The position numbers were made by a program, and so were the translations under genes. This document shows, piece after piece, positions 10,601 through 21,700 of a stretch of 64,000 bases of DNA; within the stretch, counting starts at the first letter, position 1; the number at the start of each line of letters is the position of its first letter. Source of the stretch: Xiphias gladius. Lineage: Eukaryota; Chordata; Actinopteri; Istiophoriformes; Xiphiidae. The stretch spans positions 1,350,517-1,414,516 of the forward strand of contig NC_053414.1 of assembly GCF_016859285.1 (NCBI RefSeq). The letters are read 5' to 3'. Under the pieces are notes generated by a model. It searched no databases. It was not told the DNA's origin and saw only the letters and a program-made list of their open reading frames with translations.

Positions 10601-13401
10601 AAAGCGACTCGTCCGACTCCGATGAGGATGATGAGACATCGGGAACCACAGACAGCGACGATGACGATGACGAGGTGAAAACACACACACACAAAAACTG
10701 AAAATGTTTTTAATCGTTCCTCCCTGTGGGACGTTTGGAACGAGACACACTGTGATTGGTTGATTGGATCAATAAAATAAATATCATGGCGCCATGATGT
10801 GGACAAATTTGAAAATGTTTGGATGCTAACTTAAGGGTAAAAACCGTTTGATCATGTACAAAACATTTCAGGTAGCCCTTAATTATTCCCTTCAAAAGGA
10901 CCTTAGATTTTCAATTACGTTGAGAATTCGGGGCTTAACCCCCAAATTAATTGATAAATTCATGGATTATAACACATATACCAAGGGCTTCAATCTTCAG
11001 CCTTTTGACCTCCATTGTTTAAGGGGTTTTTAAGGAGTAGAAAACCTTTGAAATGTATCAAATAGCATGAAAGCCCATTTGTACCTTTTTAAAAATTACC
11101 TTAATTTTTCAGCTTCGGGGACTCACTACAAATATGGAGTTCATCAATGAATAGCTTACTTGATTTTAAGGAGCTTTTTCAGGGTTAAAAAACCCTTACT
11201 AAAATGTACCAAATGTCCTTAAAGCCATCCCCCGTGTTCCCTTATGTTGAAAAATGACCGCAAAACCCACAGTTGCATATGTTTTTTTCTTCAGGTTCTG
11301 AGCTCCAGCTCAATCACTCTGAAATAAAACAATGGAAACCACATGAAGGTTTACACCAGGTTTATATCAATATAGACAGAACTGCGTGGGAGATACAGCC
11401 CTTTAAACACGTTGTCCCTAAAGTTGAGGGGTTCGGAAGTCACTAGGCAGATACACATGAAGTCAAACAAATTCATCATATTTAATATTCAGTGTAAAAT
11501 CCTTTGCAGTCAGGGACTGGCTGAAGTCTTTGACCCCCAGACGTCAGGGGACTCTTTGTACCTTCCGCGGTGATGCTCTCCCAGAGCCTCACTGCGGCCC
11601 CCTTCAGCTCTTGTTGTTGTGGGCTCTCTCTGCCTCTAGTCTGGTCTTCACCAAGCGGACTGCTGCTCGGTCAGGAGACCGACTCAGCCAGTCGAGGATC
11701 ATCTACCTCTTCACCCTGAAAAACTGGTTGCTTTGAATGATGAAATGTCGGCCAGTGAGTTTTGATGCATTTGACTGAATCTGAGCACACGGTGCTCCTC
11801 TGAACCTCTGCACTCATCCTGTTGCTTCTGCCAGCAGTGAAATCATCGATAAATGCCAGTGACTCCGTTCCACTGGAGCCGTACCTGCCCGAGTCATAGC
11901 AGAACCACCGCCATGTTTGACAGATGAGGTGGTGGCTTTGGGTCCAGAGCTCTTCCTTTACTTCTCTTTTCATCAATTAGCCAGAGGTTCATTTTTGCTT
12001 CATCGGTCCATAGAACTTCGTTCCAGAACTTTGCTGGTTCCTTTTTTGTTTTTTTTTGTGTTTTAAACTGCAGCCAGGCCGTTCTGTTTTTGAGGTTTAC
12101 CAGGGATTTGCATTTTGTGGTGAATCCTCTGAGGTTGTGGTCATGGACTCTCCTCTTGATCATGGATAAGGAAACACGTCCGCCTTCACCCTGGACAGGT
12201 TTCTTGACTCGCTGTGCAGTCGTAAAGGGGATTTTCGTCACCATGCAAATGATTTTCTGCTCATCCACCAGACTGGTGCTCATTTCACATGTTCTGGTTT
12301 TCCTGTGAACACCTGCTTTTTTTAAGAAACCATCTCCTTTTGATTTCTCTCTGACAGGTTTTTGCTTTCTTTTTTGAGCCTCATCATAATCTTCTTCGCT
12401 TGGATGGTCACCTCTTCCCTCCTCATATTGACAGACAACTCCACCTCCATCTAAATGGCAGCTCTCAGTCAACTCTGAGCCACGTCTGAGCTCTTTGTGC
12501 ATGAACTGACACTGAAATAACACACAGCTGCCCAAGAAACATTTAGTAGCCAGGTGTCCAATTACTTTTGAACTATGTGTTTAAAGTGCTCTATCTCCCA
12601 CAGAAGCTCCAAAACCTGCAGAACCAAACATGTTTAACTGTCCAAATACTTATGGTCTTGATTGTAGATTAAGTGATAGATTTTAAGCTTATTTGATCGG
12701 TTTTAAAGGTTTTTTTTTTACCAATTAAAAAGCCTTGAATTGTATTTAGTTTAAGGGTTTTTTATGAATAATTTACCGAATAGCATGAAAACCATCCCTG
12801 AATATTAACCTTAGCTGAAGAATTAAGGCCTTTTTAATGATACATTGAGGGAGGGGTTTCAGGTTATTTGGCCACTTTAAAAGTTTCCCCTTAGAAACCC
12901 CTAAACTCAACAGACAATACATTCAAACACCTTAATATATTACATTCCATTAATTTATCCATGAATATTTCCCTTAAATTTCCCACTAAAATACCTTAAT
13001 GACATAATGAGTAAATTAATGGAGTTTTAAGGTAAAAAGTTCAGAGACTCAGTTCCCTCGTAGGTGTTTTTTTTTTTTTTTTTCAGTTGAATGCCGGCGA
13101 TGTTTCTACCAGCTCTAATCAAAACTTGACTACTGCAAACATAGCACATCATCGCAACAACCCAGAATCACTATAGCGACCATCTAACGCACCCTAACAA
13201 CCACCTAGCAACAACCGGGCAGGACGTTCCATGCAACTTCAGTTCTTCAGGAAATCTGGAAATGTTCTAGTTAGGAATTTCCACCACTTTTACTTTTTTA
13301 ACCACTTCCTGTTGTGGTTTCATCAGAACGACGACGATGATGATGAGGATGATGAAGATCAAACCTCCTCCGAGGAATCCAGTGACTCAGACTCAGACTA
13401 G
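928..13401 (+). CDS. ubtf: UBF-family nucleolar transcription factor (UBTF/UBTF-like), 19 coding exons, HMG box 4 absent
   Basis: Multi-HMG-box protein that binds rDNA and supports RNA polymerase I transcription in the nucleolus. Exons: 928-985, 1734-1909, 3500-3583, 3786-3941, 4228-4292, 4527-4647, 4767-4877, 5667-5794, 6095-6236, 6334-6375, 6863-6976, 7106-7264, 7633-7743, 7913-7998, 8694-8883, 9223-9270, 10151-10288, 10567-10674, 13327-13401. They give about 703 aa (human about 764). Order: N-terminal dimerisation region (20-106), box 1 (about 112-180, [18 protein letters not shown]), box 2 (about 196-264), box 3 (about 297-361), box 5 (about 428-495), box 6 (about 516-582), basic linker, Asp/Glu/Ser tail (about 648-703). 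Box 4 should lie between exons 11 and 12, where only a 129-bp intron exists. The start is MNG as in human UBF; an ATG directly before it (925) could also serve. The acceptor of exon 18 is a tandem CAGCAG. Loss of box 4 and a divergent N-terminus suggest the fish paralogue ubtfl. Confidence 0.93.
1910..3499. repeat. Intron 2 of the UBF gene: AT-rich CCTTAA-type degenerate repeat and an AAT/GAT tract
   Basis: No gene seen. The stretch 1930-2350 is full of short CCCTTAA / TTAAGG words. Similar words recur at 10850-11340, 12660-13050 and about 39000-39115, and the stretches near 12950 and 39020 share recognisable phrases (ACCTTAATGAC). This looks like one old dispersed repeat family. At 3206-3256 there is an imperfect AAT/GAT trinucleotide tract. 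Confidence 0.5.
4650..4687. repeat. (CA)n microsatellite starting at the donor of UBF intron 6
   Basis: A run of about 19 CA units begins two bases into the intron after exon 4527-4647 (GAG then GTACACAC). It sits upstream of the 111-nt exon that matches the exon alternatively used in UBF1/UBF2. CA repeats are known binding sites for hnRNP L, a splicing regulator; any effect here is inference. Confidence 0.85.
8230..8550. repeat. Dispersed TTAATCGATTAATC-type repeat copy (degraded) with A tract
   Basis: In UBF intron 14. It carries phrases of a repeat family seen many times in the window (stretches of ATTATTTTCATTATC, CAGTTAATC and GAACCAGAGAG) and is followed by an A-rich run at 8532-8550. 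Boundaries are approximate. Confidence 0.5.
11386..12601 (-). mobile_element. Degenerate Tc1/mariner-type transposon in the last UBF intron
   Basis: The minus strand carries the wreck of a Tc1-class transposase. An N-terminal part with a helix-turn-helix region ([14 protein letters not shown]) is followed by the catalytic-core motif [14 protein letters not shown]-terminal part after frameshifts has [13 protein letters not shown] and a NWLSRSPD-like segment, which in active relatives holds the later catalytic acidic residues. Stops and frame changes show it is dead. Inverted repeats of 25 bp with 2 mismatches lie at 11386-11410 and 12577-12601 (GTGGGAGATA...CTTTAAACAC), consistent with the direct/inverted repeat architecture of Tc1 elements. 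The true outer ends may lie somewhat further out (about 11340 and 12670). Confidence 0.88.
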
Positions 13402-13794
13402 CTCCGCCCCGTCCCCCTCATTGGAGAGGACAGGCTGTGCAGGCCACGCCTCCTCATGTGCCAATCATCCCGGCGGACCAATGAGACAGTGACGTCAAAC
13501 TGCTGTCGCAAGGGGCGGAGCCTGATGGAGCGTTTTGTTACTTCTGTTTGTTTCTGTTTTTTATCGAGTTTGTTGGTTTTTATCTGACGGACGTTTCAGA
13601 CGGGCGGAGACAGGCTGAGGTGTTTTTTTTTTTTTTTTTTTTTTTTGAAGTGATGGTGGGGCGGGGTTTGTACAGAGTTTGATGGGCAGAGGGGGAGGGG
13701 TGGAGCCTTCCGGTTGTCATTAGTTACCACTGAGGGAGGAGTCAGTGTTCAGCCTCCAATCAGCCGCCTGCCTGAGAAATTACTAACAAATAAA
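13402..13794 (+). other. 3' UTR of the UBF gene with poly(T) tract and AATAAA
   Basis: From the TAG at 13399-13401 the sequence runs through GC-rich stretches and an uninterrupted T tract of about 24 nt near 13622-13645 to AATAAA at 13789-13794. A second AATAAA lies near 13989. The first is the likely polyadenylation signal. Confidence 0.7.
13789..13794 (+). terminator. Polyadenylation signal of the UBF gene
   Basis: Canonical AATAAA about 390 nt after the stop codon, followed within 30 nt by a T/G-rich stretch (TTTTTCTCAGTTCTGTTGTC), as expected for a cleavage site. Confidence 0.7.
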
Positions 13795-13829
13795 TGCACT
13801 TTTTCTCAGTTCTGTTGTCCGATTTCATT

Positions 13830-15600
13830 GTACGACACCAAACACACCAGGACATCAGCTCAACAGCGGTTCTAACTCGGGACTTGTCAGTTTTGCACTT
13901 GACCTGGACTTAACGTGGGTCTTGGTGGCCGAGATTTACCTGCGGCTTGTTTCTCAGTGTGACGAGGGGGACGTCAGTAAGTTAAAATAATAAAGGTTGA
14001 TTAAAAACGACACAGAGTCTCGTTCAGTTTGGTTTCAGGTTTTATAGACATTTGAATTAATAGATTTATAGAATATAAACAAGCTTCTTTCCCCTCAAAC
14101 ATCAGTCCATCAGTCACCTGATACACAAATAAATAATCTGACCTTTGACCCCGACAGTAATCACCCACACATCATCCGAAGGGATCCTCCGGGCCTTTGG
14201 CACACACACCACGTCTACCGTGGTAACACTCACCCCTCCCCTCCGCTGGACAGCCGTGTGCACTCAGAACTACATTACCCATCGGCCCCTGCTCTTCACA
14301 GAAAAAAACCACTAACTCCCAGTTCCATCATCTGATTTTATATAGTCCCACACATGCATCGTCATTGTCGTTACCACAGTTACCAAACATTATAAAAAGG
14401 GACTCCCCCAAACCCCACCCTGAAAAAAAGAATGTTTGTTCATCCACACAGCGACCAATCAGATCACAGCCTGCTCTCAGCAAACACGAGGACATGTTGA
14501 TGGACCAGTTTGCTGTTTTTTCACTTTCTGCCGACCACATTCCAAATCAAAGCGGTGCCACACCTGCACAGGTAAGAGCAGCACTGATGGTGCGTTCGAG
14601 GAAGCTCAAAACATTTTTAATGTGAGAAATTTAAAATACAGAAGCTTTGATTTACAACATTCATGTTTGCTGACTGTCTTCAGAGCTCAGGGTCCTTGAA
14701 CTCAACAAAGAGTTTTCAAAAACACTCTTAATTTAACAAAAAGCCAAGTTTGACTAAGGTCATGTCCTCGGTCATATTTCTGTAAACGAGGGGGGGGGGG
14801 GTCCTAATGAAATTAAGAAGAGTTTACATTCTACAGTTATACACGATGGATTTTTTTAAAGCTGATTATAATTTTTTGGAAATAAATATTTTGGCTGTTT
14901 TAAGGCAAAAATAAAACTAAAAATGAAAAAGTTCATCAGTCCTCGAACAGAAAAACAGACATGGCACCGGACCATCACAATAAGAGAAAAAAAACTTTTA
15001 AATGTTCAGAAAAGTGTACAGACTTTGGTTGACGTTGGTGGGGTTCTGCTAAGAGAGCTTGGACTCGCAAACTTTACAGCCCTGATGGTGGGTTTTCACC
15101 TGCGGCAAGTTAAACTTGATTTTCATAGAACAGGAGAATATGAATCGAGACGGCGATGATTGATTTGGAAAGTGGCGGGTTGGTCCTTCTAAGGTGTTAC
15201 TGAGTCTGTGAGTCCACCTGCACTTTAATGCTCAGTGTTCAGCTACAACTGATCATTATTTTCATCATTTATTCATCTGTTGATGATTCTGATTAACTGA
15301 TCACTCATCTGGTTTATAAAAATCTTGTCCATCTTGGTTTCTCACAGTCCAAGGTGACGTCTTCAAATGTGTATTCAACAGACAAACAGAAAACTGACAC
15401 CAGAGAATGAGTGGAGCTTTTATGGACTAATGGATTAATAACGAACATAATTAGAAAATTAATCGTCAATAAAAATAATCATTAGTTGCAGCTGTAATCT
15501 CAATGAACAGGACAATAATGTGCTGATGAATCCTCATAGATAAGACATTGCTGTTCAGAGTGCTGTGCTAACAAACTGCTGACCCCTGCCCCCTACTACA
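13830..15600. other. Convergent intergenic region between the UBF gene and fastk
   Basis: No convincing exon on either strand. It probably includes the 3' UTR of fastk. It holds a G tract near 14790-14800 and one copy of the dispersed repeat at about 15236-15500. A minus-strand AATAAA lies at 15273-15268, inside that repeat, and could serve fastk, but this is uncertain. Confidence 0.45.
15236..15500. repeat. Dispersed MITE/SINE-like repeat copy ending TTAGTTGCAGC
   Basis: Starts near AACTGATCATTATTTTCATC and ends ATCATTAGTTGCAGCTGTA. These are roughly inverted ends of the family also seen near 39590, 51300, 55060, 61230 and 61980. Internal phrases include a GTGACGTCTTCAAATGT-like segment and AGACAAACAGAAAACTGA. 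Type (MITE or SINE) not settled. Confidence 0.6.
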
Positions 15601-15603
15601 GAC

Positions 15604-15605
15604 CT

Positions 15606-15651
<46 letters not shown>

Positions 15652-15680
15652 GCACGCAAACAAACAATCACACACACAGG

Positions 15681-15719
<39 letters not shown>

Positions 15720-15725
15720 ACACAG
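15604..15725. repeat. Compound (CA)n microsatellite in the fastk 3' UTR
   Basis: Two CA runs are separated by a CGCACGCACGCAAACAAACAATC interruption of CA-like units. On the fastk mRNA this is a GU-rich stretch beginning only a few nucleotides after the stop codon (15734-15732). Confidence 0.9.
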
Positions 15726-15731
15726 AGGGCG

Positions 15732-18700
15732 TCATAGTGGGACATCCAGCAGCTTCTTGTGCAGGTACTGCTTTACCTCCTCGATGCCGTTCAGCTTCTC
15801 CAGCTCGTGGTACGGGAGCTGAGAGGGGACAAGAAAGACAAAAGGTCATGTGACAAACCGCTGGTCTAGGGTGTTGTTAGCCCACCTTAGCAGGAAGACT
15901 GGAAGCAGGGAAACATTTAGCCTCGCTCCGTTAAAAGAGAAATCCACCCTCCAGCGCCTCTGAGTCTGTCTGATTTATGTGTTATAAGTTGTTTACTGAA
16001 CAGGTGTAGAAACAGAACTTTAAAAGGAGACATTGTGGTTTTAGCATTGGACTTTGGACTTCAGTGAGCAACAGCCGCTGGAGGCAATGACCAAAAACGG
16101 CACTGAACTCATAGTGAACCTGTGAACCCATAGAACTCTGTCATAACTCTGCTGTCAACTAAACCAGCTGACTACAGGACGGACTGCTGACAGCTGGTTA
16201 GATGACAAAACACAAAGTCTTGACCTTAAAGTTTCCTGGAACTGGACCTGGCAGGTGAGCACCTGATGGCCAGGCCACTCATCCCAAAGCTGTGCCATGG
16301 GGGCAACGCATTGTGCGCCCACCACTTGCGAGGCTGGACACGAGGATCAGGTAAATCGGTTGGTGAGGAAGCTGCTGGACGGACTTGGTCTGTAAGGTCT
16401 CCAACTTCCACTTTCAGTGTAATTTTTCTTGCATCCCAGTTAAGGCTCGGACATGGCGTCAAGAGCGGGCCATGTTCAAAGCCTCCGTTGCGGAGGCGAA
16501 TGCTTGGACTTGGGGCAGCAACCAAAGAACGTGTTGCTGGACACCAGCGGTGAAGGAAACCAACAAACTCAAGAAGGACTCTGGCTCGGTTGGCCAAGCC
16601 GGTTCATTGGCAGCAGTGGGTGAGGTCAGATCTGGGAGGAGCTCAGAGAACCTCTGCTCCATCATGTTTAAAAGAGTCAGACATCGGCTAGGATGTCTTT
16701 GGAGCTTCTCTGGGCATGCTCAGCTAGGAGGAGACCCCAGGTAGGGTCGGGCCTATAGACCATGATCTCGGTGACTGATGCTGTTCAGAGCAATCGCCGA
16801 TAGCCGATGTCTCTGCCAATGTCAAGACGATATCTGGCTGGTAGTAGTATTAAATGGATATTTAATTCAACTTTCCCTGCCTTAGTGCCACATCAGCATC
16901 CCCCACGTATAACAATCGACACACACACACACACACACACGCCAACTCCGAACAGCTGACTGACTTTTAAACAAAGACCTGTGCTGTTAGTCTGCTGAAG
17001 CAGGGCAGAGATCAGTTTCTCAGTTGGCTGCTTCTTTCAGCCCTAATTCAGACAGACAGAAAGAGAGAGAGAGAGACGGAGCCACAGAGAGAGACAAGTT
17101 TTGCGCCTACCTCCGAGAGATTATATTGGATATTTGGCAATTTCACAGGGTAATGAAAGGAAGATCTGACTATGGAGAACATCGCCCAACCCTAACCCAG
17201 GGCAGACCAAAAATATGCTAGAGGGACTATAGATCCATCTGTCCCGGGACACCTTGGGATCCTCCAGAAGCTGTAGGACATCCAGATCAGCGGTGGAAAA
17301 TAAAACAATAGGACAGCAGTGTCTGTCTGCCTGAAGATAAAAGGTGGATCTAAGGAGACGAGGTGGAAAATTCAGAAGAGAGCCTGAAAGAATGCGCGAT
17401 CCCTAGTTCTCTGGGTCTAAAACATATAAATATGTGGTGTTTGAGTTGTGCAAAGCAACTGACCTGAAGGATGATGTATCCCAGCAGCCTCAGGTGTCGG
17501 TCTCTCATGGCCCGAGAACCGACCAGAACCTCAGAGTTGTGGCAGTAATGCCACTTATCATTGACGGACATGATGACCCTGCAGAGACCAGACACACTTA
17601 CTCGGTGAAGTTTTACATATCGTGACACCTGTGTTATACGTGATACGATGTGAAGTCCATCAGACAGACAACGCGTTCTGCTAGGTTTATTCAGGTTCAC
17701 TCAGACCATGAGGTGGGCTTTACTTGGGCGACCCATCCAGGTGGATAAAGACCCGACCAGGTAGATAGAACCACTCAGTTTACACCTAACGCCTAACCCA
17801 CTCACCTGTCTGAGCTGTGTGCGCTGCAGTGGCTGAGTGGGGACTAGAGGCTTCTCTGTGAAGCCGCCTAGCTAGTGGGGGACATGGGTTAATTGTAGTG
17901 TCTACGGATCGGCTTCATGTGAGGTGTTCAGGGAAAATCTGTAACTTGTAGCTACAGAAAGTAAGTTACACTCTCCCCCTCTAAACTGAGTCACATGCTG
18001 CGTCGCCCACCAGCGCAAGGAAATTCTCAACTTGAGGGAAACACTGGACTGACCTCCTGATTTGTCTCTGGTCTGTTGAGAGGGTGTCAGGATCTGGTCG
18101 ATCGGGGGGCTGAAGCTGTGGCGATGATGTGGGCCCTCTGTCATTCCCGGACCCCTCAGAATACGTCACGCCCTCGTAGAAACCTGGCAGCTCACAGTCT
18201 GTCCCCTGGTTCCCTGGGGCCCCTGTGCCGCCCTCGTCCTCCAGGATCTTCCCGATGGAAAACTGGAAGAGTGAGTCTGGGGCCGCGGCCCCTGCAGGTC
18301 CCTGAGGCGGGGCCAGGCCATCAGAGGGGGGGCTGCTGAGCGTGGAGCTGTCCTGGCTCTCCAGTGAGTGCTCCTTTGCCAGACTGGAGTAGTACTCTGC
18401 TGCGGGGACATAATAGGGGCCATAGTCCAAGTGGCCGCCGTTAGCTCCGGGCCGAGGGGGTCCCGAGGACACCGTGGCACCCGTTGTGCTGCGGATGTGG
18501 TGGGGCAGGAAGGACCTGGCCTCCATGGCCCCACCCATCGCCTCGGCCACCTGACATGGCTGCTCAGCACCCTCCTCCAGTGCCGCAAATGGAGAGAACC
18601 TCTGGAACTCTGAAGTCACCACGGCAACCGCACCATCAGTCGGCTTGGATGCCACGGCGACACAGGACGGAGGAACAATGCTCAGAGCCAGACCAGCTCC

Positions 18701-21700
18701 TGTCCTGATGGGTAGAACCCGACCAGAATTGTCCATCCACAACACAAAGTCTGGAGACAGCAGGTGATAATCAAGTTACAACATTCAGATGTAAAGTATG
18801 ACAAAGTGCAGTAAAAACTAGGGCTGTAGTCTGCCAGTCTCCCAGTCGACCGGTTGGTCGATATGCTCTCATCCGACCAAATTCGCATTGGCTGGACAGT
18901 CGCCGATGTTACTTTCATAAGGAGGAAAGTGCTACATCAACAGCCTTCCAGGATTAATCCATTATTTACTGCGGTGGCTGGAGGAACAGACCACCTGTTA
19001 AAGGGAGTGGGGGGGGCAAAGTCGTGAAAACACCTCAGTTTTCACACCTCTGAACTGGCCCAACCCAATGGAGACTGCTCGGCCAAACTTATTTAGCATT
19101 TACTGAACGTTTACTGAATGTTTACTGACATTCTGTCAAAGAAGATGTCGCTTTGGCTGCATTTTGTTAAAACAAACTTTACTAACAGCAGTTTGCACAT
19201 CACAGCTCAACAACCTACATGGCAGATCATCTAAAAACCGTAGGGTCCCTTGTCTGCGTTGGGATGCACCAGTTTATATAGTTCTGGTTTCAATGTGAAT
19301 ATGGGCAGGTGCTCGCTGGTCGGCTCTGAGCCTGTTGTTACCATTTCAGTATAAAATAATCAGGTTAAAATGATTTAATATGCTGCGAATGCTCATTTAG
19401 GCTAATTAGGCTCACTCGGTGCACTGTGGCCGATTTACTTCATCTAGAGATAACATGCAGATTTTGTTTTTCCTCCTGTGACCAATCAATTGGTTGAAGA
19501 GTAGCTACGATTTCAGTCAAATATTATCTGGATTTTCTTTGGTTGACTACAGACCTAGCACTCAGTGTATAATACCTGTGTGTAGTCTTCAGTGTGTAGT
19601 ACCTGTGTAGTATCCCGGGGCAAGTACTTCATCCTGTTTGTAGTTTTGTTCTCCAACCAGCTGACGCAAGGCCTCAGCCACCAGACCCTTATAACTGACA
19701 GAAGACATACTGATCAGAACCAGTCAAAACCACTTTCAACTGACCCAATCCAAGTTTAGAACCTGTCAAAACTATCCATACCAAGCTAGTCTGAACTGGC
19801 CAGAACCAGTTACAAAGAAGACAGTCAGAACCAGTGAGAGAGAACTGGGAAGGAGTGACTCCTGCTGATGCAGATCAAGTTCTGCTGGAATTAATTCCTT
19901 TGAGAGGAAACTGACAAAGTTGAAAACATGCTGATACCTATCAACATCTTTTCAACTCTTGAAATGGAGTAGCTCTAAAACAGCAGCAGGTGTGCACAGG
20001 TTTCTCTCTGTGTGTATACAAGTGTGTGTTACCTGTACTTGCGGTTGACCTCATCGGCAGTCAGGACATGGTCAAACATCAGGACCTTGTGGGCATCCTG
20101 CAGTCGTGGTCCGGTGTATTCGCGGTACTCCAACTCCACAGCAGCATCCAGCAGAGAGAGGTACCTCCGGACAATCAGAGCGTATGGACTGTCTGTGGGG
20201 ACGGACAGGGGATTTGTTGACCAAAAAAATGCTGCTTTACTGGTTGGCGTGATGATTTTTACTGGTTGAACTATGTTTTTTCTTTGGCTGCAGAGATGTT
20301 GTTTTATTGGTTGTGCTGTGGTACTGACTGGTGACGTTGCTGATGAAGGCAGAGGAGAAGACTCGGTGCAGCACCAGGCCGGGAAAATGTCCCAGCTGGA
20401 ACAGAGACATGAGGATGTTGACAGTGGCGAGCGGAGAGCTGAGCGCCTTCAGCTCCACCACCTCCTCCAACCGAGAGAAGAACTGCTGCTCATTGGACGG
20501 ACGATAACTCATCCTGCTGAATGGAAACACCAGCTTTTGGATCACCTGAGGAAGTAGATGAACACTCCTGCTGATTCCTGTACACAAGTACTTAAGACCA
20601 CATGACCACCTGTCCTGTTCTTACCTTACTGTCCAGGTATTCTGCCTTCTTCACCAGGAAGTCTGCGATGGTGTCGAGCAGTCGTGTCTCTCTCAGTCGA
20701 TGGCGAGCGATGTATTTGGCAATCAGAGCCATCGTGTAGGGAGTGATGCTGTCCACCTTCTTTGGCAACTCCTCTGACAGAGAGCAACAACCAACAGGTC
20801 ACACAGGGAGGTTGGGTTCCTACAGCATTTTGCATTTGGTTCCTAATTGAGACAACATCTGGATTCACTCATGCCAGATGCTAAAGAATCTCAATAGCTC
20901 CTAACTCTTTTTTTATAGGCAATGGCCAAAACATTCAGGCATTGGACAACTAATGGTACTGAACCCGGTCCGTTGTGTGGTCGGCGGTGAAAGGTTGAAA
21001 GCTGATCGTGATCAGATTCAATAAACATGCGATCAAACTCCAAACCTTACCGGCTAGGCTGCTGATGAACCTCTCCTGCCTGTTCTGGTAGAACAGGTGA
21101 GAGCTGAAGATCAACTCCAGACTCTTGTTGCTCGCCTCTCGAGCGCACGCCGCCAACATCTCATCCAGCAGTGCCATCTCCTGGTCACGAACACCACTGA
21201 CACTCGCCAGAGTGTGTTTGACCAGACGCAAGATCTTCCTAGAGACAGACACGCAGACTGACGGTTAGTACTAATTAGCGATACGGTTACCTTTCGTTAA
21301 AATCCCTTACCGACATCTTCATTGCTGGGTACATTTGTGTAATTTTAAGTTGAAAGGTGAGGGTTTCACCCTCATACAGTGTAATAAAGTTAACATCAAG
21401 GTGTACACATGACCCGCTCCTCTCGTTACACCCACGCTGAAAGGGGTTTTTCTCACCTGTTGGCAAGCAGTTGTTCAGGGTTTGGAGGCGTGTTGTTGTT
21501 GTTAGCAGTGGTGGCCGCAGCGCCCCCTGCAGCCGCAGTGGGTTCCTGCGGCTGCAGCGAGCGCCACTTGAGTCTGTAGTATGAGAGCAGCAGGAACAGT
21601 GTCTGTGGGTGGCGCTCTCTTTCCAGGTTCTTCTCCAGGCCGGCCAGGCAGGCCTCGGTCAGGGGGTGCTGGCTTCCCGGGTGGAGCTTCATACTAGAGC

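Noticed and set aside
11894..12535. Open frame of 213 codons on the minus strand as an intact gene
   Set aside because: It is the 5' part of a decayed Tc1 transposase; the remainder is frameshifted and interrupted.
18166..18588. Alternative minus-strand frame of 140 codons in the large fastk exon
   Set aside because: It overlaps the true frame, which alone joins in phase to both neighbouring exons.
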